DNA of 58,091 bases from Paracoccaceae bacterium. Its GTDB lineage: Bacteria; Pseudomonadota; Alphaproteobacteria; Rhodobacterales; Rhodobacteraceae. A program made the position numbers and the translations under genes. Below the pieces are notes generated by a model, which saw only the letters and a list, made by a program, of their open reading frames with translations, was not told the DNA's origin and searched no databases. Every line of letters starts with the position of its first letter. Position 1 is the first letter of the stretch. Positions 8,237 to 16,707 of this stretch are shown piece after piece. The stretch is taken from assembly GCA_016938875.1 (NCBI GenBank), contig JAFGTV010000065.1:1-58091 (forward strand), read 5' to 3'.

Positions 8237-9712
8237 TCAATCCTCGAAATCGTTGGGGTCGTTGGCGATGCCGGATACCGGGCAGCGGTCCTTGAGGCGC
8301 GGGCGGTGGCCGGCAAAGGGGCGGGCGACCTGCCACGGGGCGGGCGCGCGCACGTCGGCCCACATCGGGTTGTTCAACGACCGGTCGATGGCACGCACCA
8401 GGTCGACCATGCCCATGTAACCGGCATAGGGTTCGTGCTTTTCCTGGTTCACGTCGATCCAGGGCACGCGCGCCTTGAGCGCCACGAACTGGCTGCGCGC
8501 CCCCGACATCAGCACATCCGCCCCCGAGGCACGCAGCGTGGCGTACATCTCTTTCGGGGCCATGTTTTCGAACATGTGGGTGTCGGTCCCCATGATCTCG
8601 ATCACGCGCGCCTTGTCCTCTTCGGTGGCCTTGCGCACGCTCGTGCCCACGACCTCCATCCCCAGTTCCTGAAGCGCCGAAACCACAGACCAGCTTTTGT
8701 GCCCGCCGGTATAAAGCAGCACGCGCTTGCCCTGGACGCGGGGGCGATAGGGTTCCAGGGCGGCGCGGGCCTTGGCCTCTTGTTCGGCGATCAGGGCCTC
8801 GCAGCGGTCGATCAGATCGGGGGCCGCGCCACGCTCCACCAGCATTGCACACATGGTGCGCAGCGCCTGGGACGTGTCGGAAATGCCGTAGAACGACCCC
8901 TCGAAGAACGGGATGCCATAGTTTTCCTCAAGCTTGCGCGCCAAGCCCAGCAGCGCGTGCGAGCAGATCAGCATGGTCAGCCGGGCCCGGTGCATCTGAG
9001 CCACCTGTTTGTAACGCGCGTCCGCCGAGAGAGAGCCGAGGATACGGATGCCCAGGCTGTCCAACAGCGGTTTGATCTGCCACAGCTCGCCCGACAGATT
9101 GTAATCGCCGATGATGTTGATGTCGGTATCGGTGGTGGTTTCGGGTTCCATCGTGCCGATGACATGGCGGAACATCATCTCGCCGCCCAGTTTGCACCCC
9201 AGGTTCTTGGACCCGGCAAAGCCGGGGACATCGACAGGGATCGCGGGGGTGCCAAAGGCCTCGGTCGCGGCCTTGCACACGGCGGCGATGTCGTCGCCGA
9301 TCATCGAGGTCACGCAGGTCGAATAGACGAAAACGGCGGGCGGGGCGTGCTTTTCCACGATCTCGCGGATCGCGCGGTAAAGCTTCTTCTCGCCGTGGCC
9401 CATGACGATGTCGAGTTCGGTCAGGTCGGTGGTGAACCCGGTCTTGTAGATCATCGGCCCCGAAGAGGCAGAGCCGCGATTGTCCCAGGCGTTGCCCTCG
9501 CAGGCCAGGGGCGCATGGACCAGGTGGGCCACGTCGACGATGGGTTGCAACGTGATCTTGGCCCCGTCAAACGCACAGCCCCCCGCCGCGGCGCCGGGGG
9601 TCAGCGGCTTGGCGCAGCCCTTCTTGCGGTCGGCGGCGGACTTGGCGCGGTTGGTGGCGCAGGCGGGCTCGTGAAAGGCATCCTGAACGGTTTGTTTGAG
9701 GGCGTCGGACAT
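8237..9712 (-). CDS. nifE: Nitrogenase cofactor assembly scaffold alpha subunit NifE
   Basis: A 491-residue NifD-like subunit of the NifEN scaffold. Cluster-ligand regions are visible as PLACEGNAWDNRG and VYSTCVTSMIGDD, and the cysteine-rich N-terminus (PACATNR, KKGCAKPL, GGCAFDGA) is typical. The central INIIGDYNLSGELWQIK matches the NifE/NifD family. It is the first gene of nifENX-DUF269-DUF683-fdxB, controlled by a perfect sigma-54 promoter about 33 bases upstream and a perfect NifA site beyond it. Confidence 0.96.
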   Translation of the reverse strand: MSDALKQTVQDAFHEPACATNRAKSAADRKKGCAKPLTPGAAAGGCAFDGAKITLQPIVDVAHLVHAPLACEGNAWDNRGSASSGPMIYKTGFTTDLTELDIVMGHGEKKLYRAIREIVEKHAPPAVFVYSTCVTSMIGDDIAAVCKAATEAFGTPAIPVDVPGFAGSKNLGCKLGGEMMFRHVIGTMEPETTTDTDINIIGDYNLSGELWQIKPLLDSLGIRILGSLSADARYKQVAQMHRARLTMLICSHALLGLARKLEENYGIPFFEGSFYGISDTSQALRTMCAMLVERGAAPDLIDRCEALIAEQEAKARAALEPYRPRVQGKRVLLYTGGHKSWSVVSALQELGMEVVGTSVRKATEEDKARVIEIMGTDTHMFENMAPKEMYATLRASGADVLMSGARSQFVALKARVPWIDVNQEKHEPYAGYMGMVDLVRAIDRSLNNPMWADVRAPAPWQVARPFAGHRPRLKDRCPVSGIANDPNDFED

Positions 9713-9744
9713 TTGGGTTTGCTCCGCGTTGCTATTGAATACGA

Positions 9745-9760
9745 AGCAAAGAGCGTGCCA
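9745..9760 (-). promoter_or_regulatory. Sigma-54 promoter for nifENX-fdxB
   Basis: Read on the minus strand: TGGCACG-N4-TTGCT, a perfect match to the -24/-12 consensus. It is about 33 bases upstream of the nifE start. Confidence 0.92.
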
Positions 9761-9857
9761 AGCCAGATGCCAGGCCGAGCAAGGTATTTTATATCAATGG
9801 GTTGCGGTGGTGGATGTGCGCCGGGAAAATACGCGAAAACGGCCCGAATGACCGGTT

Positions 9858-9873
9858 TGTCGGGTGTGCGACA
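9858..9873 (-). promoter_or_regulatory. NifA binding site (UAS) upstream of nifE
   Basis: Perfect TGT-N10-ACA (TGT-CGGGTGTGCG-ACA on the + strand), about 100 bases upstream of the nifE -24 element. It lies between the nifK terminator hairpin and the nifE promoter. Confidence 0.85.
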
Positions 9874-9913
9874 TCGGGTTTGGCCAAGGATGCAGGGCCC
9901 GCCCCCCACAAGA

Positions 9914-9941
9914 AACGGCCGACGCTTTCGCACCGGCCGTT
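9914..9941 (-). terminator. Hairpin terminator of nifHDK
   Basis: On the minus strand the arms AACGGCCG and CGGCCGTT flank an inner part that also pairs (two G-T pairs, then GC/GC), closing on a GAAA tetraloop: a 12-pair stem in all. It starts 46 bases after the nifK stop. The following U-run is weak, so termination may be partial. Confidence 0.7.
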
Positions 9942-9986
9942 CCAGATTGCATCACCATGCGGGACGCGGACAGACGCCCCCGCCCC

Positions 9987-11525
9987 CTAGCGGGTCAGGT
10001 CGAACGACATGTCGGTTTCGCCCAGGGTGCCGGTGTCGCTGTCGAGCTTGTCAAAGATCGTATCCAGCAGCTTGACCAGAACCGTCAGCCCGCCCTGATA
10101 GCCCCAGGTGGGGAAGCGGTGGTGGTGGTGGCGATCAAAGATCGGGAAGGTCAGCCGGATCAGCGGGATGCCCAGGTCGCGTTCCAGGTATTTGCCGTAG
10201 CTGTTGCCGATCAGCATATCCGTCGGTTCGGTCGCCAGGATCGAACGCAGGTGCCACAGATCCTTGCCGGCCCAGACCTGGCAGTTCGCGCCAAAGGGCG
10301 AGCTGTCCAACAGCGCCTGCATCTTCTTGGCCCAGGCCTTGGTGCCGTTGGTGGCCAGGCAGTGGGTCGGCTCGCCGCCGGTTTCCATCACGAAGCGGGC
10401 CATCGCATAAACGAAGTCCGGGTCGCCATAGATCGCGTAGGTCTTGCCGTGCAGATGCGACTGGCTGTCGGCCATCGCGTCGACCAGGCGGCCACGCTCC
10501 AGCGTCAGGCTGTCGGGGATCGGCTTGCCGGTCAGCTCGCTGATCTTCATCAACAGCTCGTCGGTGCCCTGGATACCCATCGGATAGTGGAAGGCGGCCG
10601 TTTCCTGACCCACCTCGGCACACAGCGCCAGCGTCTTCTTGGTGCAGTATTCCTGCATCGAGATCGTCGCCTTGGCGTTGACCGCCTTTTTGGCATCCTC
10701 CAGCTTGGTGCCGCCGTCATACATGCGGAACTCGCCATCCGAGGGGGTGTCATAGACATCGGACACATCCGACAGGATGGTGGCCTTGACGCCCATCTCG
10801 CCCAGCATCCGGTTCAACTCGCGGATGTTGCCGACCGCGAAACCGTCAAAGCCGGGGATGATGTTGATCGAGGTATTTTCCTTTCGCTTGGCGTCCTTCC
10901 AGAAATGGCCGAGGATCCCCTTTTGCATGTTGTCATAGCCATCCACATGGCTGCCGACAAAGGCCGGGGTGTGCGCAAAGGGCACGTCGAAATCGGCGGG
11001 AACGCTTTCCTTTTCCTTGGCTTGCAGGATGAAGGAGTTGAGGTCGTCGCCGATCACCTCGGCCATGCAGGTGGTCGAGACCGCGATCATCTTGGGGGAA
11101 TAAAGCGCATAGGTGTTGGCCAGGCCGTCCACCATGTTCACCAGCCCGCCGAACACCGCCGCATCCTCGGTCATCGACGAGGACACCGCCGAGGCCGGTT
11201 CCTTGAAGTGGCGCGACAGGTGCGAGCGGTAATAGGCCACGCAGCCCTGCGAGCCGTGCACAAAGCTCATCGTGCCCTCGTAGCCGGCGGCGGCGAACAC
11301 CGCGCCCAGCGGCTGACAGGCCTTGGCGGGGTTGATGGTCAGCGCGGTGCGGGCCAGGTTCTTTTCGCGGTAGTCCCAGGACTTGGTCCAGTCCAGGATT
11401 TCCGTCACCTGCGGCGCGGGCGCGGCGTTTTCGTACTTGGCCCGCTTGTTGTCGAGCATTTCCTTGTATTCGGGTTCGTGGAACAGCTTGGCGTGGTCCA
11501 GCACCTTGTCTGCCGATTGGGGCAT
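9987..11525 (-). CDS. nifK: Nitrogenase molybdenum-iron protein beta chain NifK
   Basis: The beta subunit of dinitrogenase, 512 residues. Its P-cluster cysteines are Cys70 ([10 protein letters not shown]), Cys95 ([10 protein letters not shown]) and Cys153 ([12 protein letters not shown]), spaced as in Azotobacter NifK. The residue after Cys153 begins the conserved MAEVIGDDL stretch. It is the last gene of nifHDK. A GC-rich hairpin separates it from nifD, and a GAAA-loop hairpin follows its stop. Confidence 0.98.
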   Translation of the reverse strand: MPQSADKVLDHAKLFHEPEYKEMLDNKRAKYENAAPAPQVTEILDWTKSWDYREKNLARTALTINPAKACQPLGAVFAAAGYEGTMSFVHGSQGCVAYYRSHLSRHFKEPASAVSSSMTEDAAVFGGLVNMVDGLANTYALYSPKMIAVSTTCMAEVIGDDLNSFILQAKEKESVPADFDVPFAHTPAFVGSHVDGYDNMQKGILGHFWKDAKRKENTSINIIPGFDGFAVGNIRELNRMLGEMGVKATILSDVSDVYDTPSDGEFRMYDGGTKLEDAKKAVNAKATISMQEYCTKKTLALCAEVGQETAAFHYPMGIQGTDELLMKISELTGKPIPDSLTLERGRLVDAMADSQSHLHGKTYAIYGDPDFVYAMARFVMETGGEPTHCLATNGTKAWAKKMQALLDSSPFGANCQVWAGKDLWHLRSILATEPTDMLIGNSYGKYLERDLGIPLIRLTFPIFDRHHHHRFPTWGYQGGLTVLVKLLDTIFDKLDSDTGTLGETDMSFDLTR

Positions 11526-11585
11526 GTCTCAAATCCTTCTACGGGCCGTCCGCATTCCGGGACGCGGCCGAAAGGTTGATGGGAA

Positions 11586-11605
11586 GCGGGGGCCAGCGCC
11601 CCCGC
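11586..11605 (-). other. Stem-loop between nifD and nifK
   Basis: A perfect 8-pair GC stem (GCGGGGGC / GCCCCCGC) with a 4-base loop in the 91-base nifD-nifK spacer. It may tune stability of the upstream mRNA or reduce readthrough into nifK. There is no U-run, so it is unlikely to be a full terminator. Confidence 0.65.
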
Positions 11606-11616
11606 CCGAGGGGCCG

Positions 11617-13086
11617 TCAGGCCGATTTCTTCCAGGGCGCGTCGAACATGCCCCAAACCGGGTTGTTGATCGCGAGATCCATATCGCGGGCAAAGATCGC
11701 AAAGCCATCATAGCCGTGATAGGGGCCCGAATAGTCCCAGCTGTGCATCTGGCGGAACGGGATACCCATTTTCTGCGTCGGGTATTTCTCCTTGATGCCA
11801 GAGCCGACCAGGTCGGGGCGCATGGTCTCGATGAATTTTTCCAGCTCATAACCGGTCACGTCATCATAGATCAGCGTGCCTTCCTTGATGTGCTCGCCGG
11901 TGCGCTTGTAATCGTCGCCATGGGCGAACTCGTAGCCCGTGCCGACAATTTCCATGCCCAGGTCGTGATAGGCGGTGGCGACGTGGCGCGGACGCAGGCC
12001 GCCCACATACAGCATCACCGATTTACCCTCGAGGCGCGGCTTGTATTTCGCCAGGATCTCGTCGACCAGCGGCTGATACTTGGCGATCACCGCCTCGGCA
12101 TTGGCCTGGATGGTCTCGTCGAACTTGGCGGCGATGGCGCGCAGGGACGCGGCGATCTGGCTGGGCCCGAAGAAGTTGTATTCCATCCACGGCACGCCGT
12201 GCTTTTCCTCCATGTGCCGGCAGATATAGTTCATCGACCGGTAGCAGTGGATCAGGTTCAGCTTGGCCTTGGGGGCGTTTTCCATCTCGGCCAGCGTCGC
12301 GTCGCCGGACCACGACCCGACCACGTTCAGGCCGATCTCTTCCAACAGGATGCGCGACGACCAGGCGTCGCCACCGATGTTGTAGTCGCCGATGATGTTC
12401 ACATCATAAGGGCTGACCTCGTAGTCAGAGCCTTCGCCCTCCAGCACCCAGTCACGGATCGCATCGTTGGCGATGTGGTGACCCAGGCTTTGCGAAACGC
12501 CGCGGAACCCCTCGCACCGCACCGGCACGATGGTCTTGCCGATCTCGGTCTTTTTCTTGCGGGCCACGGCCTCGATATCGTCACCGATCAGGCCGATGGG
12601 GCATTCCGACTGGACCGAAACCGCCTTGGCCAGCGGGAACAGCTCGTTGATTTCGTCGATCGTCTTTTCCAGCTTCTTGTCGCCGCCGAAAACGATGTCC
12701 TTTTCCTGGAAATCAGTGGTGAACTGCATCGTCACAAAGCTGTCCACGCCGGTGGTGCCGGTGTAGTAATTCCGGCGCTGGGACCAGGAATAGTGGCCGC
12801 ATCCGACCGGGCCGTGGCTGATATGGACCATGTCCTTGACCGGGCCCCAGACCACGCCTTTGGAACCGGCATAGGCGCAGCCGCGGATCGTCATGACGCC
12901 GGGCACGGATTTCACGTTGGATTTCACCGTGTCGCATTTCGACACGATTTCGGTGTCTCCTTCGGCCGCGGGTTGTGCCACACCCAGATGACGGGCGCGT
13001 TTCTTTGCAGCTTTGGCGGGATAGGCGGAGAGGACCTCTTCGATCAGCTTTTCGGGCGCGATCGGATCGGGAATGTCTTTTGCCAT
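11617..13086 (-). CDS. nifD: Nitrogenase molybdenum-iron protein alpha chain NifD
   Basis: The alpha subunit of dinitrogenase, 489 residues, which holds the iron-molybdenum cofactor. P-cluster cysteines are Cys70 (TIRGCAYAG), Cys96 ([10 protein letters not shown]) and Cys162 ([11 protein letters not shown]). The cofactor ligands are Cys281 (NLIHCYRSM) and the histidine in [14 protein letters not shown] near the C-terminus. All are present, so a catalytically competent Mo nitrogenase is expected. It follows nifH after a strong intergenic hairpin. Confidence 0.98.
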   Translation of the reverse strand: MAKDIPDPIAPEKLIEEVLSAYPAKAAKKRARHLGVAQPAAEGDTEIVSKCDTVKSNVKSVPGVMTIRGCAYAGSKGVVWGPVKDMVHISHGPVGCGHYSWSQRRNYYTGTTGVDSFVTMQFTTDFQEKDIVFGGDKKLEKTIDEINELFPLAKAVSVQSECPIGLIGDDIEAVARKKKTEIGKTIVPVRCEGFRGVSQSLGHHIANDAIRDWVLEGEGSDYEVSPYDVNIIGDYNIGGDAWSSRILLEEIGLNVVGSWSGDATLAEMENAPKAKLNLIHCYRSMNYICRHMEEKHGVPWMEYNFFGPSQIAASLRAIAAKFDETIQANAEAVIAKYQPLVDEILAKYKPRLEGKSVMLYVGGLRPRHVATAYHDLGMEIVGTGYEFAHGDDYKRTGEHIKEGTLIYDDVTGYELEKFIETMRPDLVGSGIKEKYPTQKMGIPFRQMHSWDYSGPYHGYDGFAIFARDMDLAINNPVWGMFDAPWKKSA

Positions 13087-13128
13087 CTGTCTGGCTCCTT
13101 CGGGCGGGGTGGATGCGGGCGCAAGGGG

Positions 13129-13151
13129 CGGGCCGGCGGATCGCCGGCCCG
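13129..13151 (-). other. Strong stem-loop between nifH and nifD
   Basis: A 10-pair GC stem (arms CGGGCCGGCG and CGCCGGCCCG) with a three-base loop, 8 bases downstream of the nifH stop. Hairpins here in other diazotrophs protect the nifH transcript from 3' decay or cause partial termination, giving more NifH than NifDK. The structure is read from the sequence; the role is inference. Confidence 0.75.
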
Positions 13152-13158
13152 TCAGGGG

Positions 13159-14052
<894 letters not shown>

Positions 14053-14108
14053 CTATGTGTCACTTCGTGTCGCGAGAAGGCGTCGCGGCCGCTCTCCCCC
14101 GTTGGATA

Positions 14109-14124
14109 AGCAGGAAGTGTGCCA
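14109..14124 (-). promoter_or_regulatory. Sigma-54 promoter for nifHDK
   Basis: Minus strand TGGCACA-N4-CTGCT: a perfect -24 element and a -12 element with one mismatch to TTGC(A/T). It lies about 75 bases upstream of the nifH start. Confidence 0.85.
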
Positions 14125-14131
14125 AGCCTGA

Positions 14132-14154
14132 TTTTGTTTTTTGTTTTTTGTTTT
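14132..14154. promoter_or_regulatory. T-rich tract (A-tract DNA) between NifA site and nifH promoter
   Basis: Runs of 4, 6, 6 and 4 T separated by single G, 23 bases with no A or C, in an otherwise GC-rich genome. It lies just upstream of the -24 element and between it and the NifA site, where DNA must loop for NifA to touch sigma-54 polymerase. Rigid or bent A-tract DNA could aid looping or replace an IHF site; this is inference. Confidence 0.55.
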
Positions 14155-14190
14155 CAGCGCTTTACGGATCTTCCCCGGATCGCCCCCCTG

Positions 14191-14206
14191 TGTGTCGAAC
14201 CCGACA
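14191..14206 (-). promoter_or_regulatory. NifA binding site (UAS) upstream of nifH
   Basis: Perfect TGT-N10-ACA (TGT-GTCGAACCCG-ACA), about 75 bases upstream of the -24 element, so near -100 from transcription start. A further ACA (in GCGACA) follows 11 bases later and may form a weaker second half-site. Confidence 0.85.
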
Positions 14207-14261
14207 ATTGCGCGACAATCGCCCTATCGAGCCCGCATCCCCGGCGGCGCCCGCTGGTCCC

Positions 14262-14320
14262 GGGGAGTTTTTGCCAGGAAGAAGGCAAACGGTGGGTCGT
14301 CTTATTGGTCCCGATACCCA
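14262..14320. repeat. Dispersed inverted-repeat element, copy 1
   Basis: About 60 bases starting GGAGTTTTTGCC and ending GGTCCCGATACCCAA, matching the element at 46318-46385. The shared core is GGGTCGTCTT followed by TGGTCC and ATACCCAA, with AGGA..GAAG on the other arm. Both copies are intergenic. This one sits between the nifH control region and the terminator of the nifB operon. Confidence 0.6.
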
Positions 14321-14348
14321 AAAAACATGCGGCCCCCGAAGGGGCCGC
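14320..14348 (-). terminator. Rho-independent terminator of the nifB operon
   Basis: On the minus strand: a perfect 8-pair stem GCGGCCCC / GGGGCCGC closed by a UUCG tetraloop, followed by AUG and a run of six U. It lies 45 bases after the SIR2-like gene and separates the nifB operon from nifH. Confidence 0.88.
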
Positions 14349-14392
14349 AACACATGGGCTTGCGCGCGTCACTGCGCGCATTCGGGGGCGGC

Positions 14393-15229
14393 TCAGGCGC
14401 TTGGGATCGACAGCAGATCGTTCACCGCGGCCAGGGGCAGGTCCAGCCGCTCGATCCCCAGCTCATCGAGAAAGCGCAGCTCCATCCGGGTCAGCGGGCC
14501 CTCGATCACCGCGACATGGCCAGCGGCCGAGCGTTTGGCGATCTGGCGCGCGAACAGGCGCAGCATCTGGTCGTCGAACCGGCAGCCCAGGAACAGGAAC
14601 GGGCGGCCCGTGCGGCGCACCTGGACCTCGGCGGGGATCGGCGACTGGATGTCGATCTCTGTCAGCACCTCGACATAGTCGCTGTCGGAAATCAGGAACG
14701 CCTTGTCCTGGCGGATCACCCCGTGGGGTTTGTAGATCAGCATCTGCCAGTCGGGATCGGGCTGTTCGCCGACCAGCATTTCCCGGGCGTCGTAGGCGCG
14801 GGTCCAGATCTCGGACCACTCGCCGGTGCGGCTGACGCCCTGCACCCAGCCCCAGTTGCCCTGTCCCTGGGCCATGGCGGCCTCGAGGATGCCACTGTCG
14901 TACCAGGCATCGACCACCATCGGCGGGCGCACCCGGGCCAGCCAGCGGTGCAGCGGCGCAGGGTCCGGGTGTTCGGCAAAGACCTCGTGCAGGATCGCAT
15001 CCAGGGTTCTGCGAAAGCGGCGGCTTTCGACGAATTGCGCCACCGACCACAGGTTGCCGCTGACCCGTTTGGGCACCCGGACACGGGCCTCGATCGCGGC
15101 GCACAGCTCAGGGGGCGAGGCAGGCTGCGACCCACCGCCCAGCGCCGCCACCCCTGCGCCCAGATAGGGCACGCGGGTTCCGGTGGCGACCTCGTCCAGC
15201 AGGTCGGCCAGGCGGGTTTCAGCGCCCAT
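14393..15229 (-). CDS. SIR2-like protein of the nif cluster
   Basis: A 278-residue protein with a SIR2-family pattern: TRVPYLGAGVA near the N-terminus (nucleotide-binding glycine loop), KPHGVIRQDK in the middle (a typical SIR2 KxHG element), then SDSDYVEVL and FLFLGCRFDDQMLRLF towards the end. Related SIR2-like genes lie near nifZ or nifT in other diazotrophs; the function is unknown. SIR2 folds bind NAD and may deacylate or hydrolyse it. The start at 15229 is 5 bases after the nifT stop; the frame extends upstream through nifT as shadow. It ends the nifB operon, followed by a UUCG-loop terminator. Confidence 0.8.
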   Translation of the reverse strand: MGAETRLADLLDEVATGTRVPYLGAGVAALGGGSQPASPPELCAAIEARVRVPKRVSGNLWSVAQFVESRRFRRTLDAILHEVFAEHPDPAPLHRWLARVRPPMVVDAWYDSGILEAAMAQGQGNWGWVQGVSRTGEWSEIWTRAYDAREMLVGEQPDPDWQMLIYKPHGVIRQDKAFLISDSDYVEVLTEIDIQSPIPAEVQVRRTGRPFLFLGCRFDDQMLRLFARQIAKRSAAGHVAVIEGPLTRMELRFLDELGIERLDLPLAAVNDLLSIPSA

Positions 15230-15233
15230 TGTC

Positions 15234-15443
15234 CTATTCCACCGAGAGGCGGCGCGCCTCGACCGTGATCGGCAGTTTCGGCGCCTCGTCAAAGGCCGGC
15301 ATCTCGAAGGTCCAGCCGTTGGACAGTTTCGCCCAGCCGCCCCAGAGGCCGGGTTTCTCGGATTCGACGACGATCTCTTCGAGGTCTTTCTTGGGGACAT
15401 AGACCTCCATGCCCTTGGGGGTTTCGCGCACCATGATCTTCAT
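15234..15443 (-). CDS. nifT: Nitrogen fixation protein NifT (FixU)
   Basis: A 69-residue protein matching the NifT/FixU family: MKIMVRETPKGMEVYVPKKD at the start, GGWAKLSNGWTFEMP in the middle and a short C-terminal strand. The function is not established, and mutants in other species fix nitrogen normally. The start overlaps the nifZ stop by 4 bases. Confidence 0.92.
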   Translation of the reverse strand: MKIMVRETPKGMEVYVPKKDLEEIVVESEKPGLWGGWAKLSNGWTFEMPAFDEAPKLPITVEARRLSVE

Positions 15444-15718
15444 GTCGTCATCTCCTTGTCCAGGCTGTCGAGTTCGTCCTTGCGCATGCCGATGATGGAC
15501 TGGCTGTCCACGAATTCGACCGCGTAGATGTAAAATTGGTTCAGGAAGGTGCCGATGTCGCGGACATAGCCGACCTCGCCCTTTTTCACGACGAACTCAC
15601 CAACCTCGGAGCCGGGCACGGTGCCGTCGTTGCGGATATGTTTGCGCGCGCGGACCTTTTCGCCGGGGTCAAAGGCGGGGGGGCCGTAAATCTCGATCTC
15701 GCGGTCATCGGTCGACAT
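15440..15718 (-). CDS. nifZ: Nitrogen fixation protein NifZ
   Basis: A 92-residue NifZ protein: a PPAFDPGEKVRARKHIRNDGT start, GEFVVKKGEVGYVRDIG in the middle and the FLNQFYIYAVEF core. NifZ acts with the chaperone system in forming the second P-cluster of the MoFe protein. The ATG at 15718 is chosen over an upstream Met seven codons earlier; it overlaps the 3' end of the LRV gene by 14 bases in a different frame. Confidence 0.92.
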   Translation of the reverse strand: MSTDDREIEIYGPPAFDPGEKVRARKHIRNDGTVPGSEVGEFVVKKGEVGYVRDIGTFLNQFYIYAVEFVDSQSIIGMRKDELDSLDKEMTT

Positions 15719-16478
15719 CGCTGTCCCTTTCGGTTGCAAGTTCGGCTAGCCGCTCGGTGGCGGCCTGGCGCACGGGGGCGTCGGGATCGGTCAGCATCCG
15801 CGCGGCCAGGGCGGCATCAGCGCGTTCGGCCACGGCGTGGCGCACGCGGATATCGGGATCCTCGGCCAGGCGGACCAGGGCATCGGGGGCCAGACGCGTG
15901 GCGACGGTGCGGCGCACCTGGGGTTCGGGGTCCGCAATCAGGTGGTCCAGCCAGCGCGGCGGAACCCGGCCCGCGACCACCGCGCGGATCTCGGGGTCGG
16001 CATCAAGCGCAAGCAGCGGCAACAGCCCCGGATCGGCGCGGCGCGCGGCGATCAGCCGGACATAGGGGTCGTCATCGCCCAAGAGCGGCGCCATCTCTGC
16101 CGGCGGCAGACGCCAGGCCACGGCGGCGCGCACCTGCCGGTCGGGATCGCGCAGGCACAGCCGCGCATGGCCCACCGGCAGACGCAGGGCCGCGATTGCG
16201 CGCACCGCCGGGTCGGGATCGGACAGCAAACGCGGCAGACGGAACAGCGTGGCCACCCGCGCCGCCGCAGCGCGGGTTTCGAAATAGGGATCATTCAGGC
16301 AGCGATCCGCATCCGCCGGGTTGATCAGGAAGAACCGGCCGATCCGGGGGGCATATCGGTCAAAGGCGCAGGCCCAGCCCGGGCCGCATTGCCCCTGGGC
16401 AAGGTAGGTCGTGAACCGGCAGGTGGCGCAGTCGATCGCGCGTCCCTGCCAGTCCACCGGATCCGGGCCTTCGGGCAT
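15705..16478 (-). CDS. 4Fe-4S leucine-rich-variant (LRV) repeat protein
   Basis: A 257-residue protein. The N-terminus carries four cysteines, Cys17, Cys20, Cys31 and Cys37 (CATC then QCGPGWAC), the pattern of the LRV Fe-S domain first seen in the Azotobacter vinelandii LRV protein. From about residue 85 there are roughly seven 24-residue repeats of the type DPDPAVRAIAALRLP and DPEPQVRRTVATRLA, forming a right-handed alpha/3-10 helical solenoid. It probably serves as a protein-interaction surface with a redox-active cluster; no defined function is known. It lies between fdxN and nifZ in the nifB operon. Confidence 0.88.
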   Translation of the reverse strand: MPEGPDPVDWQGRAIDCATCRFTTYLAQGQCGPGWACAFDRYAPRIGRFFLINPADADRCLNDPYFETRAAAARVATLFRLPRLLSDPDPAVRAIAALRLPVGHARLCLRDPDRQVRAAVAWRLPPAEMAPLLGDDDPYVRLIAARRADPGLLPLLALDADPEIRAVVAGRVPPRWLDHLIADPEPQVRRTVATRLAPDALVRLAEDPDIRVRHAVAERADAALAARMLTDPDAPVRQAATERLAELATERDSDVDR

Positions 16479-16485
16479 GATCCGG

Positions 16486-16680
16486 TCAGACCGGAACGCA
16501 GGTATCGGGCACCGGGCAGACGGCGACGCATTGCGGCGTTTCGAACTGCCCCTCGCATTCGGTGCATTTGTCCGGGTCGATGATATAGGTGTCGCCCTTG
16601 AACGTGATCGCGGCATTGGGGCATTCGAATTCACAGGCGCCGCAGACGGTGCATTGGCTGGTGATGATCTTGAGGGCCAT
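16486..16680 (-). CDS. fdxN: nif ferredoxin I, FdxN (2[4Fe-4S])
   Basis: A 64-residue ferredoxin with [11 protein letters not shown] at residues 10-20 and a second motif CTECEG..CVAVC with the longer spacing typical of FdxN. In R. capsulatus FdxN is the main electron donor to nitrogenase, reduced by the Rnf complex; it can also serve NifB. It directly follows nifB with a 27-base gap and is co-transcribed with it. Confidence 0.94.
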   Translation of the reverse strand: MALKIITSQCTVCGACEFECPNAAITFKGDTYIIDPDKCTECEGQFETPQCVAVCPVPDTCVPV

Positions 16681-16707
16681 GGCGTCCTCCTTTGGGATGG
16701 GGCGCGC

